Of a stretch of 64,000 nucleotides of DNA, positions 9,901 through 18,993 are shown piece by piece. The first letter of the stretch is position 1; every line of letters begins with the position of its first letter. Under the pieces are notes generated by a model. The model saw nothing but the letters and a program-made list of their open reading frames with translations. It was not told the DNA's origin and ran no database searches. A program made the position numbers and the translations under genes. This DNA comes from Polynucleobacter sp. 86C-FISCH (GTDB taxonomy: Bacteria > Pseudomonadota > Gammaproteobacteria > Burkholderiales > Burkholderiaceae), in contig NZ_JACVOL010000001.1 in the NCBI RefSeq assembly GCF_018882415.1, positions 1,651,531 to 1,715,530 on the forward strand, given 5' to 3'.

Positions 9901-10629
9901 TTATTTCCTCTTTTGATACTGGGTTGAACCAAATAACTGCTCTCTAGCCTTGGCATCGTGCAAAGGCTTCCGTAATGCGGTCAATACTTCGCAACCACGC
10001 TTTACTGCTGGTCGCGCACCAATCTTTTCAAACCATCGTTTGAAATGCGGGTACTCATTGATATCAATGCCTTGATTTTTCCAATTACGCGTCCATGGAT
10101 AAATCGCAATATCGGCAATCGAATACGTTTTCCCCGCTACATAGGGATTATCTTTCAGTTGACTATCCAACACCCCATAGATTCGCTTAGCTTCATTCGT
10201 ATAGCGATTGATCGCGTATTCAATTTTCTCAGGTGCATACAGGCGGAAGTGGTGGTTTTGCCCAAGCATAGGGCCTAAGCCACCCATTTGGAACATCAGC
10301 CATTGCAGCACTTCATACTTTCCACGAGTATCTTGAGGCAAGAATTTGCCAGTCTTGCCGGCCAAGTAGAGAAGAATCGCGCCTGACTCAAAAAGGCTAA
10401 TGGGTTTGCCATCAGGACCATTGGGATCGACGATCGCTGGAATCTTATTGTTGGGGCTAATCTTTAAAAAATCAGGGACAAATTGATCGCCTGCACCAAT
10501 ATCGATGGGGTGAGCGATCCAATCCTTGCCCAATCGAAAGCCGCATTCTTCCAGCATGATGTGCACTTTGTGGCCATTTGGTGTCGGCCAGCTATAAACA
10601 TCAATTACGGCTGATTTCTTATTTGCCAT
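9901..10629 (-). CDS. Glutathione S-transferase, YfcG/YghU (nu) type
   Basis: A 242-residue GST with an N-terminal thioredoxin-fold domain (residues 9-95, motif YSWPTPNGHKVHI) and a helical C-terminal domain. The YSWPTPNG start and the ISPNNKIPAIVDPNG loop match the nu-class disulfide reductases YfcG and YghU, which reduce organic disulfides or peroxides using two glutathiones. ATG 10629 was chosen because AAGGAA sits seven bases before it; an in-frame start at 10698 would overlap the aminotransferase gene. It is followed immediately by hbd. Confidence 0.9.
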   Translation of the reverse strand: MANKKSAVIDVYSWPTPNGHKVHIMLEECGFRLGKDWIAHPIDIGAGDQFVPDFLKISPNNKIPAIVDPNGPDGKPISLFESGAILLYLAGKTGKFLPQDTRGKYEVLQWLMFQMGGLGPMLGQNHHFRLYAPEKIEYAINRYTNEAKRIYGVLDSQLKDNPYVAGKTYSIADIAIYPWTRNWKNQGIDINEYPHFKRWFEKIGARPAVKRGCEVLTALRKPLHDAKAREQLFGSTQYQKRK

Positions 10630-10637
10630 GATGTTCC

Positions 10638-11834
10638 TTAGATTTTTTCTAAACGTTGTAAGGCGCTTGTGAGTGTTTGATCTTGTTTCGCAAAACAAAA
10701 ACGAATGACGCCAGATTCAGTCGCTTGCTCATAAAAAGCAGAGACTGGTATGGCGGCTACCCCAATTTCTGTTGTAAGCCATTTACAAAATTCAGCCTCA
10801 TTGAGTTTTGCCTGGGGAATGCCCAATGCCGAGTAGTCAACGCACTGAAAATAAGTGCCTGGAGTAGGCAGCAATTTAAATTTAGTCTTACCCAAGCCCG
10901 TCCTAAAAAAATCACGCTTAGCTTGATAAAAGGCGGGGAGATTTAAATAATGTTCTGCATCCGCAAGATATGTTGCTAGACCGTATTGCATTGGCGTATT
11001 CACAGTAAATACATTGAACTGATGAACCTTACGAAACTCTTTAGTTAGTGCCGGTGGTGCAGCCACATAGCCTACTTTCCAGCCAGTAACGTGATAGGTC
11101 TTGCCAAAACTAGAGATCAGAAAGCTTCTAGCTGCAAGCTCGGGATGGGATGCAACACTGTGGTGCTGCGCTCCATCGTAGACCATATGCTCGTAGACTT
11201 CGTCACTCAAAATCAATGCGGAAGTATTGCGAACCAAGTTCGCGAGACTATCTAGGTCAGCCTTGCTCCAAATCATCCCGGTAGGGTTATGCGGAGTATT
11301 AATAATGATTAAACGGGTTTTGGAGTTAATTGACTTGGCTAATGCATCCCATGGAATTTCATAAGAGGCGACTTGCCCATGCTCATCACGAATCACTTGC
11401 AAAGAAACGGCAATCGTTTTGCCACCTGCTAATTCGATGGATGGGCGATAGCTGTCATACGCTGGTTCAATGATGATGACTTCATCGCCCGGACTAACGC
11501 AAGCGAGTATTGCTGTCAGGATGCCTTGCGTGCCGCCCGCAGTGATAGTGATTTCAGTATCAGCATCGTAGTGATGACCATATAAGTTTTGAATCTTTTG
11601 ACTAATGCCATTACGAAGTTCTGCAATGCCAATCATTGGCGGATATTGATTGCGATCAGCCAACATGGCTTCATTGACTTCGGCAATCAGTTTTCTATCG
11701 CAGGGAAAGTCTGGAAAACCTTGGCCCAAATTAATGGCTTTGTGTTCCGCAGCTAAAGATGACATCACCGTAAAGATCGTGGTCCCCACCTTTGGCAGGC
11801 GACTTGGAAAAGAGGGAGTCTCTAGTGGGTTCAT
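10638..11834 (-). CDS. Methionine-type aminotransferase (class I/II, YbdL-like)
   Basis: A 398-residue PLP enzyme of fold type I. The PLP lysine lies in SSFGKTYHVTGWKVGY near residue 245, and NTPHNPTG and the DEVYEHMVYDG motif are present. The N-terminal GQGFPDFP segment and overall length match YbdL, which transaminates methionine, phenylalanine and histidine; methionine salvage is the usual assignment. It is the first gene of the long minus-strand run, divergent from yaaA, with the GST start eight bases after its stop. Confidence 0.88.
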   Translation of the reverse strand: MNPLETPSFPSRLPKVGTTIFTVMSSLAAEHKAINLGQGFPDFPCDRKLIAEVNEAMLADRNQYPPMIGIAELRNGISQKIQNLYGHHYDADTEITITAGGTQGILTAILACVSPGDEVIIIEPAYDSYRPSIELAGGKTIAVSLQVIRDEHGQVASYEIPWDALAKSINSKTRLIIINTPHNPTGMIWSKADLDSLANLVRNTSALILSDEVYEHMVYDGAQHHSVASHPELAARSFLISSFGKTYHVTGWKVGYVAAPPALTKEFRKVHQFNVFTVNTPMQYGLATYLADAEHYLNLPAFYQAKRDFFRTGLGKTKFKLLPTPGTYFQCVDYSALGIPQAKLNEAEFCKWLTTEIGVAAIPVSAFYEQATESGVIRFCFAKQDQTLTSALQRLEKI

Positions 11835-11919
11835 GGAGGCGCAGGGTGGTGGTCGGTCGTTTAGAGCGGATATAGCCGGTAGTCGCTAGAATGGTAAAAA
11901 TACATAAACAAATTGTGCC

Positions 11920-12696
11920 ATGCTGATCGTCCTTTCACCTGCTAAATCCCTGGATTACAAGACCCCAGTCAAGGTCAAGGCGCCAACTTTGCCTGAGTTT
12001 GTCTCTGAATCAGCCAAGCTGATTGCCGACTTGAAGAAATTGGCCCCTCAAGATATTGCCAAGCTTATGGGCTTATCCGATCAATTGGCCATATTGAATG
12101 TTGGACGCTATCGGGATTGGTCTAAGAAATTTACCGAAGAGAACAGCAAGCCGGCGATCTATGCTTTTGATGGTGATGTTTATGACGGTTTTGATGTCAA
12201 AACCTTAGACGCCAAGTCCGTACATTTTGCTCAAGACCATATTCGGATTTTGTCAGGTCTTTATGGTGCGCTAAAGCCCTTGGATTTGATGCAGCCATAT
12301 CGACTAGAGATGGGCACTTCATTTAAGAATGCCAGGGGCAAGGATCTTTATGCCTTTTGGGGTGGTAGGGTGACTGATGCCATCAAAAAGGTTTTAGAAA
12401 AACAAAAGAAGCCCGTACTACTGAATTTGGCTTCTGAAGAGTATTTCAAGGTCCTTCAACCCAAGGAATTGGATTGCCCAGTGATTGCTCCTGTATTTCA
12501 GGATGCTAAGGACGGTAAGTACAAGATCATTTCTTTTTATGCCAAGCGGGCTCGTGGCCTAATGGCGCGCTATGTAGTTGAGAATCGTATTACCGATCCA
12601 GCGGATTTAAAAGGCTTTAACTTAGACGGGTATAAATACTATGCCGCAGAATCTAAAGTAGATAAGCCTGTATTTAGAAGGGCAGAAAGAAAATAA
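11920..12696 (+). CDS. yaaA: Peroxide stress protein YaaA
   Basis: A 258-residue protein of the UPF0246 family that lowers free iron under peroxide stress in E. coli and binds DNA through a helix-hairpin-helix. The start [13 protein letters not shown] and the central [14 protein letters not shown] motif are typical. Later [23 protein letters not shown] is the strongest signature. Its stop overlaps the next ATG (TAATG at 12694-12698), so it is coupled to the DUF2863 gene. No convincing ribosome-binding site precedes ATG 11920. Confidence 0.95.
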   Translation: MLIVLSPAKSLDYKTPVKVKAPTLPEFVSESAKLIADLKKLAPQDIAKLMGLSDQLAILNVGRYRDWSKKFTEENSKPAIYAFDGDVYDGFDVKTLDAKSVHFAQDHIRILSGLYGALKPLDLMQPYRLEMGTSFKNARGKDLYAFWGGRVTDAIKKVLEKQKKPVLLNLASEEYFKVLQPKELDCPVIAPVFQDAKDGKYKIISFYAKRARGLMARYVVENRITDPADLKGFNLDGYKYYAAESKVDKPVFRRAERK

Positions 12697-13907
12697 TGGC
12701 CGTTCATCGCACCAAAGCATCACAACGCAATTCTCCTGAGGTGGAGAAGTTGGTTGCTGACGCTATTTCTTTAGCGGCTTCTGGGAGTCAGGTTGAAGAC
12801 CGTTTTTGGGAAGAGCGTTTGAATGTGCGCTTGATGCGCTTGCTTAAAAGTCAGAATCAAAACGTGATCGACGCCGCCCTGGATCAAACCTTCCGAATTA
12901 ATACGGTAGCTTTTGAGGTGCTCGCTGATATCGCCGAAACCTTGGCCGAATCCTTAAGGATCGAGCATGAAGGGCAGGAGTGGGATGTGTTGTTGTTAGC
13001 GCTGCCTATCGTTGCTCACACGCGTTACCAGATCCCTTCAGGCCCATTGCCGGTCAACATTATTGAGTCTACAGCTCAGGCCTTGCATAGCGCTATTGCT
13101 TCAACGGACACACGCATAGCGATTGTTCCTTGGTTGTATAGCATTGATCAAATGCCCCATTCGCATTGTCAAACTCGTATCCTCACAGAGTCATTGGCAA
13201 GTGCAGCGATCTCTGGAAAAGACGTCAAGCTTGAATTGCGCGACATGTCAGAAACTATTGCTGTATTAGCTGATCCTCGTTTCATTATTGCGGCCTTAAG
13301 CGCACCTGTTGGCTCCCCAATCTTCCGTTGGCAGGCTGAGCCACCAGCACGTCAAGAGCGCGGCGTGAGTTTGATTGGTTGGCAAAATGCCATGCAAGAG
13401 CCAATAGCTTCTTTATTGCCGGGCTGTGAGTTCGAGCTTCTTCTGCCTGAGGCCTATTTCACAAACTGTCGCTTAGCAGATAAGCATGTTCGTCCTTTGA
13501 GTATTCGTGCAGCGGTGAATTTCCTCGAGAGCACTCTCGGCATTCTCCCTGCGGGCTTGTCTTGCGTTGTAGGTGCATTTGGCGAAGAGCAGGCCGATGA
13601 GTACCGAATTTCATTTAGCGCAAAGGGCTCTTCGGAAGTGATGTATGGCGTGATCTGGCCCCTCTATGATCGCGAGAGCGTGGCAAGTGATGCTTTAAAT
13701 GATTTATCGGATGATGAGAGTCCGATCAAGAAAATTTGCGATGCTTTGCATGATGCTGGAGTGGAAGATGTCTTCCGTCATGCCATGCTATTTGATCCAG
13801 AGCTCTGTGACGACTGCGGCGCACCTTTATTTCCGGATCGTTCTGGCGAAGCAGTACATGCTGAAATGCCAGATGACGCTCCGTCACAGCAGCCTTTGTT
13901 TCACTAA
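12696..13907 (+). CDS. DUF2863 family protein
   Basis: A 403-residue soluble protein of a family largely confined to Burkholderiales, with no established function. It has no signal peptide or membrane segment. The C-terminal tail carries a CDDCGAPLFPD motif near residues 373-383. Its CxxC could bind a metal, but a second pair is not obvious, so zinc binding is uncertain. Its start codon overlaps the yaaA stop by one base. It is followed by a strong bidirectional terminator. Confidence 0.85.
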   Translation: MAVHRTKASQRNSPEVEKLVADAISLAASGSQVEDRFWEERLNVRLMRLLKSQNQNVIDAALDQTFRINTVAFEVLADIAETLAESLRIEHEGQEWDVLLLALPIVAHTRYQIPSGPLPVNIIESTAQALHSAIASTDTRIAIVPWLYSIDQMPHSHCQTRILTESLASAAISGKDVKLELRDMSETIAVLADPRFIIAALSAPVGSPIFRWQAEPPARQERGVSLIGWQNAMQEPIASLLPGCEFELLLPEAYFTNCRLADKHVRPLSIRAAVNFLESTLGILPAGLSCVVGAFGEEQADEYRISFSAKGSSEVMYGVIWPLYDRESVASDALNDLSDDESPIKKICDALHDAGVEDVFRHAMLFDPELCDDCGAPLFPDRSGEAVHAEMPDDAPSQQPLFH

Positions 13908-13928
13908 AGAAATAGGAAACTAAGTAAT

Positions 13929-13957
13929 AAAAAAGCCGAGGAATCCTCGGCTTTTTT
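13929..13957. terminator. Strong bidirectional intrinsic terminator
   Basis: A perfect 13-base-pair stem (A-run plus GCCGAGG, bases 13929-13941, against CCTCGGC plus T-run, 13945-13957) has a three-base loop. It lies between the convergent DUF2863 gene and the MliC-like gene. With A on one side and T on the other, it can end transcription from both directions. Confidence 0.95.
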
Positions 13958-13977
13958 AATTAATGCAACGTGAGAAA

Positions 13978-14352
13978 TTAATTCTGCACAAATGGTTCCG
14001 CACCAGCAAACAAGTGTGGCAACTTACCAGATTTCATTTCTGCTGTTTGGCAGAAATCGGCAAGACGTACACCTGCTTTGATGTTAAACAACATTGCTTT
14101 GTTACCTAGCACTACAAGATCGTAACCAGAGTTCATATTCTTGTAACGCAAGCTGCCTGGCAATGAAGTTTGGCGCTCTAAATCATAAGATTTAGATTCC
14201 CAAGTTAAGCGAACCTTTTCAGTAGTGCCAGTAGTTTTGAACTGCTTGCTTTCCTGACAAGTCCATGTAATTACTTCTTCACTAGCGCTAGCATTTACAG
14301 CGCCTAAAAGGCTTGCAAGTACTACGCTAATGGCGAGAAGATTTTTTTTCAT
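13978..14352 (-). CDS. Small secreted protein, MliC-like (possible lysozyme inhibitor)
   Basis: A 124-residue protein with a clear signal peptide (MKKNLLAISVVLASLLGAVNASA), so it is periplasmic. The mature part has a TWTC-type motif (WTCQESK), an LTWESKSYDL strand, SLPGSLRY, and a second cysteine near residue 106 (DFCQTAE). This resembles the MliC/PliC fold (cysteine, then GxxYxL, then S-SGARY). The key SGARY loop is only loosely kept (PGSLRY), so lysozyme inhibition is a suggestion only. ATG 14352 has an AAGGAA site; an upstream in-frame ATG at 14412 would overlap mdh. It follows mdh by 13 bases. Confidence 0.7.
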   Translation of the reverse strand: MKKNLLAISVVLASLLGAVNASASEEVITWTCQESKQFKTTGTTEKVRLTWESKSYDLERQTSLPGSLRYKNMNSGYDLVVLGNKAMLFNIKAGVRLADFCQTAEMKSGKLPHLFAGAEPFVQN

Positions 14353-14365
14353 GTGTGAATTTTCC

Positions 14366-15355
14366 TTATGAGAGCAGGTGCTTAACGCCAGCTTGCTCTT
14401 CGAGTAATTCATTCAAGGTGTGTGTCATGCGCTCACGGGAGAATTCATCGATCTCTAAACCTTCGATCATTTTGTATTCGCCGTTTTCGCAAACTACTGG
14501 GAAGCCATAAATCACTTCAGCAGGAATGCCGTATTCGCCTTTAGAAGGAATACCCATAGTTACCCACTTGCCGTTTGTACCGAGTACCCAGTCATGAATG
14601 TGATCAATCGCTGCGTTCGCTGCAGAGGCTGCAGAAGAAAGGCCGCGAGCTTCAATGATGGCTGCACCACGTTTACCAACAGTAGGAATAAATACATCTT
14701 TGTTCCATGCTGCATCGTTGATAGAGTCTTTAACTGACTTGCCATCGATGGTTGCAAAGCGATAGTCTGGATACATTGTTGGGCTGTGGTTGCCCCAAAC
14801 AACTAATTTCTCAATATCAGCAACAGGCTTATTCAACTTGTTAGCCAATTGTGAGAGTGCACGGTTGTGGTCGAGACGTAACATTGCTGTGAAGTTTTTC
14901 GCAGGAATATCTGGAGCAGATTTCATAGCGATGTAAGCGTTAGTGTTTGCTGGGTTACCAACAACCAATACTTTTACAGTCTTCTTAGCAACAGCATTCA
15001 ATGCTTTACCTTGTGCTGTGAAAATTTGTGCGTTAGCGGAGAGTAGATCTTTACGCTCCATGCCAGGACCGCGTGGACGTGCGCCAACTAAAAGGGCAAC
15101 GTCGATATCTTTAAACGCTGTCATTGGATCTGAGTGAGCTGTCATGCCTGCCAAGAGCGGGAATGCGCAGTCTTCTAACTCCATCATCACGCCAGTTAAG
15201 GCTTTTTGTGCTTTTTCATCAGGAATCTCAAGCAATTGCAAGATTACGGGCTGATCTTTGCCCAAAAGGTCGCCATTGGCGATACGGAATAAAAGGGAAT
15301 ATCCGATTTGACCGGCTGCACCGGTTACGGCGACACGCATTGGGGCTTTTGCCAT
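14366..15355 (-). CDS. mdh: Malate dehydrogenase (NAD-dependent)
   Basis: Interconverts malate and oxaloacetate in the TCA cycle. At 329 residues it belongs to the LDH-like cytosolic type found in beta-proteobacteria. It has the Rossmann motif [13 protein letters not shown] near residues 9-21, the substrate loop with [15 protein letters not shown] near 91-105, and the catalytic [13 protein letters not shown] stretch (His near 190). It is divergent from the GntR-type gene and the sdh operon across a 137-base region with a perfect palindrome, suggesting shared control of TCA-cycle genes. Confidence 0.97.
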   Translation of the reverse strand: MAKAPMRVAVTGAAGQIGYSLLFRIANGDLLGKDQPVILQLLEIPDEKAQKALTGVMMELEDCAFPLLAGMTAHSDPMTAFKDIDVALLVGARPRGPGMERKDLLSANAQIFTAQGKALNAVAKKTVKVLVVGNPANTNAYIAMKSAPDIPAKNFTAMLRLDHNRALSQLANKLNKPVADIEKLVVWGNHSPTMYPDYRFATIDGKSVKDSINDAAWNKDVFIPTVGKRGAAIIEARGLSSAASAANAAIDHIHDWVLGTNGKWVTMGIPSKGEYGIPAEVIYGFPVVCENGEYKMIEGLEIDEFSRERMTHTLNELLEEQAGVKHLLS

Positions 15356-15453
15356 TACTAATAACTCCAGAAGAAGGTTAAGAGGGTTAATTTACGAAAA
15401 CTTTTCTATTATCCATTCAAGTGTAGGGACTTTAGCTTTACACTGTCAATGAT

Positions 15454-15467
15454 GTCTTATATAAGAC
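15454..15467. promoter_or_regulatory. Perfect 14-bp palindrome between mdh and gntR (candidate operator)
   Basis: GTCTTATATAAGAC is a perfect inverted repeat in the 137-base gap between divergent mdh and the GntR/UTRA gene. GntR-family dimers bind short AT-centred palindromes, often beside their own gene. This is therefore the best candidate site for autoregulation and mdh control. The role is inferred from symmetry and placement. Confidence 0.6.
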
Positions 15468-15492
15468 TAGAATTACCTAGAATTTTATCCAA

Positions 15493-16251
15493 TTGACGCG
15501 GTCTGGAGTTAATTTGTCTGATGTGACTTTGCCTGTTGCCTCATTTAGCCCTCTGTACGAGCAGATTAAGGCGATGATTTTGACCAGTTTGCAAGCCTCT
15601 GAATGGCTTCCAGGCGAGGCTATCCCCAGTGAAATGGAGCTGGCAGCCCGTTATGCCGTCAGCCAGGGTACGGTTCGCAAGGCAATTGATGAGCTTGCCG
15701 CCCAAAACCTCCTAGTGCGTCGCCAAGGGAAGGGTACTTTTGTTGCCACCCATCAAGAGGATGACTGGCAGTACCGTTTTTTACGCTTAGCCCCAGACTC
15801 CGGCGAGAAATTTCATCTTACCAATCAGTTTTTATCCTGCGAAAACACCAAAGCAAGCCCTTATGTGGCCAATTTGCTTAAATTAAAGGCAGGCGACCCC
15901 ATCATTCATATCGACCGGGTGCAGAGCTTTGCGGGTAAACCCATTGTTTTTGAAGAGATTTTTCTTCCTGGGGCGCGCTTTAAGGGCTTAGATTTAGAGG
16001 TTCTCAATGCTTGGCATGGCCCGGTATATGCCTTTTATGAGGGTCAGTACGCTACTCACATGGTGCGCGCAGAAGAAAAGATCAAGGCTGTGGCTGCTGA
16101 TGAGACTTTAGCGAAGCACCTGCATTTACCGCAGGGTGCGCCACTCCTTTCTGTAGAGCGGGTGGCATTTACCTACGGGAATAAACCAGTAGAAATTCGT
16201 CACGCTAGATACGACACTTCAGAGCAGCATTACGAGAACAAATTGAACTAA
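15493..16251 (+). CDS. GntR family regulator with UTRA ligand domain
   Basis: A 252-residue regulator. The winged helix domain spans about residues 19-85, with PSEMELAARYAVSQGTVRKAID as its core. A UTRA domain follows (about 100-245, ending VEIRHARYDT). It lies between mdh and sdhC, so control of TCA-cycle genes by a small metabolite is likely. The ORF opens with TTG at 15493; TTG 15514 and GTG 15523 are in-frame alternatives, and no ATG is available before the DNA-binding domain. The start is therefore uncertain. Confidence 0.88.
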   Translation: MTRSGVNLSDVTLPVASFSPLYEQIKAMILTSLQASEWLPGEAIPSEMELAARYAVSQGTVRKAIDELAAQNLLVRRQGKGTFVATHQEDDWQYRFLRLAPDSGEKFHLTNQFLSCENTKASPYVANLLKLKAGDPIIHIDRVQSFAGKPIVFEEIFLPGARFKGLDLEVLNAWHGPVYAFYEGQYATHMVRAEEKIKAVAADETLAKHLHLPQGAPLLSVERVAFTYGNKPVEIRHARYDTSEQHYENKLN

Positions 16252-16329
16252 GCAAATCAGTAAAAACCAGTAATTAACCCCTTTAAACGCCAAAAAATCC
16301 CCACCACCCCTAAGGTTTCCAATAGAATA

Positions 16330-16344
16330 TGTTGCGATACAACA
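16330..16344 (+). promoter_or_regulatory. Inverted repeat upstream of sdhC
   Basis: TGTTG-CGATA-CAACA lies about 40 bases before the sdhC start codon in a 132-base gap. The symmetry suggests an operator or an RNA stem. It differs from the palindrome upstream of the GntR gene, so any regulator would not obviously be the same one. Confidence 0.35.
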
Positions 16345-16383
16345 AAACCACACTGAACCTCCACCTAAAGATAGAGATTACCC

Positions 16384-16803
16384 ATGGTTGATTCACAGCA
16401 AGCAGTAAAAAAAGATAGACCTGTTTATAAAAATATTGGTCTTGCCCAGTTGATTAAATACCGCCTTCCTTGGGCCGGTAAAGTGTCAATTCTTCATCGC
16501 ATTAGTGGAGCAGCATTGTTCCTCTTATTGCCATTTATCTTGTATCTCTTCGATCAGAGCGTTGCCTCTGAGTTGAGCTATCAAAAATTCCAGGCTTTTA
16601 CCGGCAACATCTTGGTAAAAATTATTTGCCTCGGTTTGATCTGGTGTTTTTTACATCACTTCTGTGCTGGTATCCGCTACCTCTTGCTCGATTTAGAAAT
16701 CGGCGTAGAGAAGTCTGAAGCTAATCGTTCGGCCATTATTGTTCTTGTTATTGGTCTAGCTTTGACTGCAGTAGTTGGTCTCAAAATGTTCGGCTTGTAC
16801 TAA
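16384..16803 (+). CDS. sdhC: Succinate dehydrogenase cytochrome b556 subunit
   Basis: A 139-residue membrane anchor of complex II. Three transmembrane segments are visible (about residues 41-60, 76-97, 116-136). The family motif KVSILHRISGAALF near residues 33-46 contributes to quinone binding. The histidine in FLHHFCAGIRYL near residue 96 is the likely haem ligand. It starts the sdhCDAB-sdhE operon and has AGATAGAGAT as a weak ribosome-binding site. Confidence 0.95.
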   Translation: MVDSQQAVKKDRPVYKNIGLAQLIKYRLPWAGKVSILHRISGAALFLLLPFILYLFDQSVASELSYQKFQAFTGNILVKIICLGLIWCFLHHFCAGIRYLLLDLEIGVEKSEANRSAIIVLVIGLALTAVVGLKMFGLY

Positions 16804-16827
16804 GCGCTAATCATTTAAGGAAATCTC

Positions 16828-17193
16828 ATGCCTATTTATCAAATCGGACCAAAGCGCTTAGTTGTCGGTGCGCATTACGGCCTTAAAGAATGGATCATCC
16901 AACGCGTTACTGCGATTGTGATGGTGGTATTTACGATTGTTTTGTTAGTTGACTACTGCATCACTGGTAGCGCCTCCTACGAGGGCTGGTCTGGCTTGTT
17001 CAGCGGTCAAGTAATGAAGCTGTTAACACTCTTGGCTTTCATCAGCTTGTTCTATCACGCTTGGATTGGCGTGCGTGACATCTGGATGGATTACATCAAG
17101 CCCGTCAGCATTCGTTTGACACTTCAAGTGTTAACCGTTTTGTATCTCGTAGCCTGTGCGGCCTATGCCGTTCAAATTTTGTGGAAAGTGTAA
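16828..17193 (+). CDS. sdhD: Succinate dehydrogenase hydrophobic membrane anchor subunit
   Basis: A 121-residue protein with three transmembrane helices (about residues 22-43, 60-80, 95-118). The conserved SLFYHAWIGVRDIWMDY region near residues 71-87 supplies the second haem b histidine and a quinone-site aspartate/tyrosine, as in the E. coli family. It lies 24 bases after sdhC with an AAGGAAA site and ends four bases before the sdhA start. Confidence 0.95.
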   Translation: MPIYQIGPKRLVVGAHYGLKEWIIQRVTAIVMVVFTIVLLVDYCITGSASYEGWSGLFSGQVMKLLTLLAFISLFYHAWIGVRDIWMDYIKPVSIRLTLQVLTVLYLVACAAYAVQILWKV

Positions 17194-17197
17194 TTCG

Positions 17198-18976
17198 ATG
17201 ACTGCAATTAAAAAATCATTGCCACGCCGCCGTTTTGATGCGGTGATTATTGGAGCAGGTGGTTCAGGTATGCGCGCTTCATTGCAGTTGGCTGAAGCCG
17301 GCTTGAATGTTGCTGTTCTGACAAAAGTTTTCCCAACACGTTCACACACTGTTGCTGCACAAGGTGGTATCGGTGCTTCATTGGGCAACATGAGTGAAGA
17401 CAATTGGCACTATCACTTTTACGACACCATCAAAGGTTCCGACTGGTTAGGTGACCAAGACGTGATCGAGTTTATGTGTCGTGAAGCTCCAAAAGTTGTT
17501 TATGAGTTAGAGCACTTTGGTATGCCGTTTGACCGTAACCCAGATGGCACGATTTATCAGCGTCCATTCGGTGGTCACACAGCAAACTATGGCGAGAAGC
17601 CTGTGCAACGTGCTTGTGCTGCTGCTGACCGTACTGGCCACGCAATGTTGCACACTTTGTACCAACGTAACGTCCGCGCAAAAACCAATTTCTTTGTTGA
17701 ATGGTTGGCGCTCGATTTGATTCGTGATGATGACGGTGATGTTGTTGGTGTAACTGCTCTCGAGATGGAAACTGGCCAGGTATACATCCTGGAAGCCAAG
17801 ATTGTGATGTTGGCTACTGGTGGTGCAGGCCGTATTTGGGACGCATCAACTAACGCATTCATTAATACCGGCGACGGCATGGGCTTAGCAGCTCGCGCTG
17901 GCATTCCATTGGAAGATATGGAGTTCTGGCAATTCCACCCAACTGGCGTAGCTGGTGCAGGTGTGTTGTTGACAGAAGGTTGCCGTGGTGAAGGCGGTAT
18001 CTTGCGTAACAAAGATGGCGAGCGTTTCATGGAACGTTATGCGCCAACATTGAAAGATTTGGCTCCACGCGATTTCGTATCCCGCTCAATGGACCAAGAA
18101 ATTAAAGAAGGGCGCGGTTGCGGTCCTAACGGTGACTATGTTGTGCTCGATTTGACACACATTGGTGCCGACACGATCATGAAGCGTTTGCCTTCTGTTT
18201 ATGAAATTGGTATCAACTTTGCTAACGTTGACGTTACTAAAGAGCCAATTCCAGTTGTGCCAACAATTCACTATCAGATGGGTGGTATTCCTACCAACAT
18301 CAATGGTCAAGTAGTTGTGCCTGCAAATGGTATTCACAATGAAATCGTGAATGGCTTGTATGCAATTGGTGAGTGTTCATGCGTTTCTGTGCACGGCGCG
18401 AACCGCTTGGGTACAAACTCATTGCTCGATCTCTTAGTATTCGGTCGCGCTGCTGGTAACCACATTGTTGGCCTTGATCTCAAGAATCGCGAATTCAAGC
18501 CATTGCCTGCTAATGCTGGTGAGCAAACATTGGAGCGTATTGCGAAGTTGGATAACTCAACTTCAGGCGAGTACGCACAAGACGTTGCAAACGATATTCG
18601 CAAGTGCATGCAGAAATATGCTGGCGTATTCCGCAATCAAGAGTTGATGGACGAAGGTGTTCGTCAAATGGCTAAATTGACTGAGCGCGCTAAGCACTTA
18701 TGGGTTAAAGACAAATCTGAAATTTTCAATACAGCACGTATTGAAGCTTTGGAAGTGGCTAACTTGGTTGAGACTGCAAACGCAACTATGATTTCTGCGG
18801 CAGCTCGCAAAGAAAGTCGTGGTGCTCACTCACATGATGATCATCCGCATCGTGACGATGAGAACTGGATGAAGCATACCCTTTGGTACAGCGAAGGCAA
18901 TAAGCTTACATACAAGCCAGTTATTTTGAAGCCTTTAACGGTTGAGTCCTTCCCTCCAAAAGAACGTACTTTCTAA
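17198..18976 (+). CDS. sdhA: Succinate dehydrogenase flavoprotein subunit
   Basis: A 592-residue FAD enzyme oxidising succinate to fumarate. The N-terminal dinucleotide motif VIIGAGGSGM lies at residues 16-25. The covalent-FAD histidine is H50 in TRSHTVAAQGG. Substrate-site motifs are FHPTG and the RGEGGILRNKDGERFMERY region, and the C-terminal FAD loop is ANRLGTNSLLDLLVFGR. I chose ATG 17198 because an upstream in-frame start at 17156 would overlap sdhD and add non-homologous residues. Confidence 0.97.
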   Translation: MTAIKKSLPRRRFDAVIIGAGGSGMRASLQLAEAGLNVAVLTKVFPTRSHTVAAQGGIGASLGNMSEDNWHYHFYDTIKGSDWLGDQDVIEFMCREAPKVVYELEHFGMPFDRNPDGTIYQRPFGGHTANYGEKPVQRACAAADRTGHAMLHTLYQRNVRAKTNFFVEWLALDLIRDDDGDVVGVTALEMETGQVYILEAKIVMLATGGAGRIWDASTNAFINTGDGMGLAARAGIPLEDMEFWQFHPTGVAGAGVLLTEGCRGEGGILRNKDGERFMERYAPTLKDLAPRDFVSRSMDQEIKEGRGCGPNGDYVVLDLTHIGADTIMKRLPSVYEIGINFANVDVTKEPIPVVPTIHYQMGGIPTNINGQVVVPANGIHNEIVNGLYAIGECSCVSVHGANRLGTNSLLDLLVFGRAAGNHIVGLDLKNREFKPLPANAGEQTLERIAKLDNSTSGEYAQDVANDIRKCMQKYAGVFRNQELMDEGVRQMAKLTERAKHLWVKDKSEIFNTARIEALEVANLVETANATMISAAARKESRGAHSHDDHPHRDDENWMKHTLWYSEGNKLTYKPVILKPLTVESFPPKERTF

Positions 18977-18993
18977 GCGAAGAGAAATAGAAA

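Noticed and set aside
13699..13923. 74-residue plus-strand frame overlapping the end of the DUF2863 gene
   Set aside because: It is an out-of-frame shadow of the conserved C-terminal part of that gene with no ribosome-binding site.
17587..18030. 147-residue minus-strand frame inside sdhA
   Set aside because: Antisense shadow of a highly conserved enzyme, with no domain and no ribosome-binding site.
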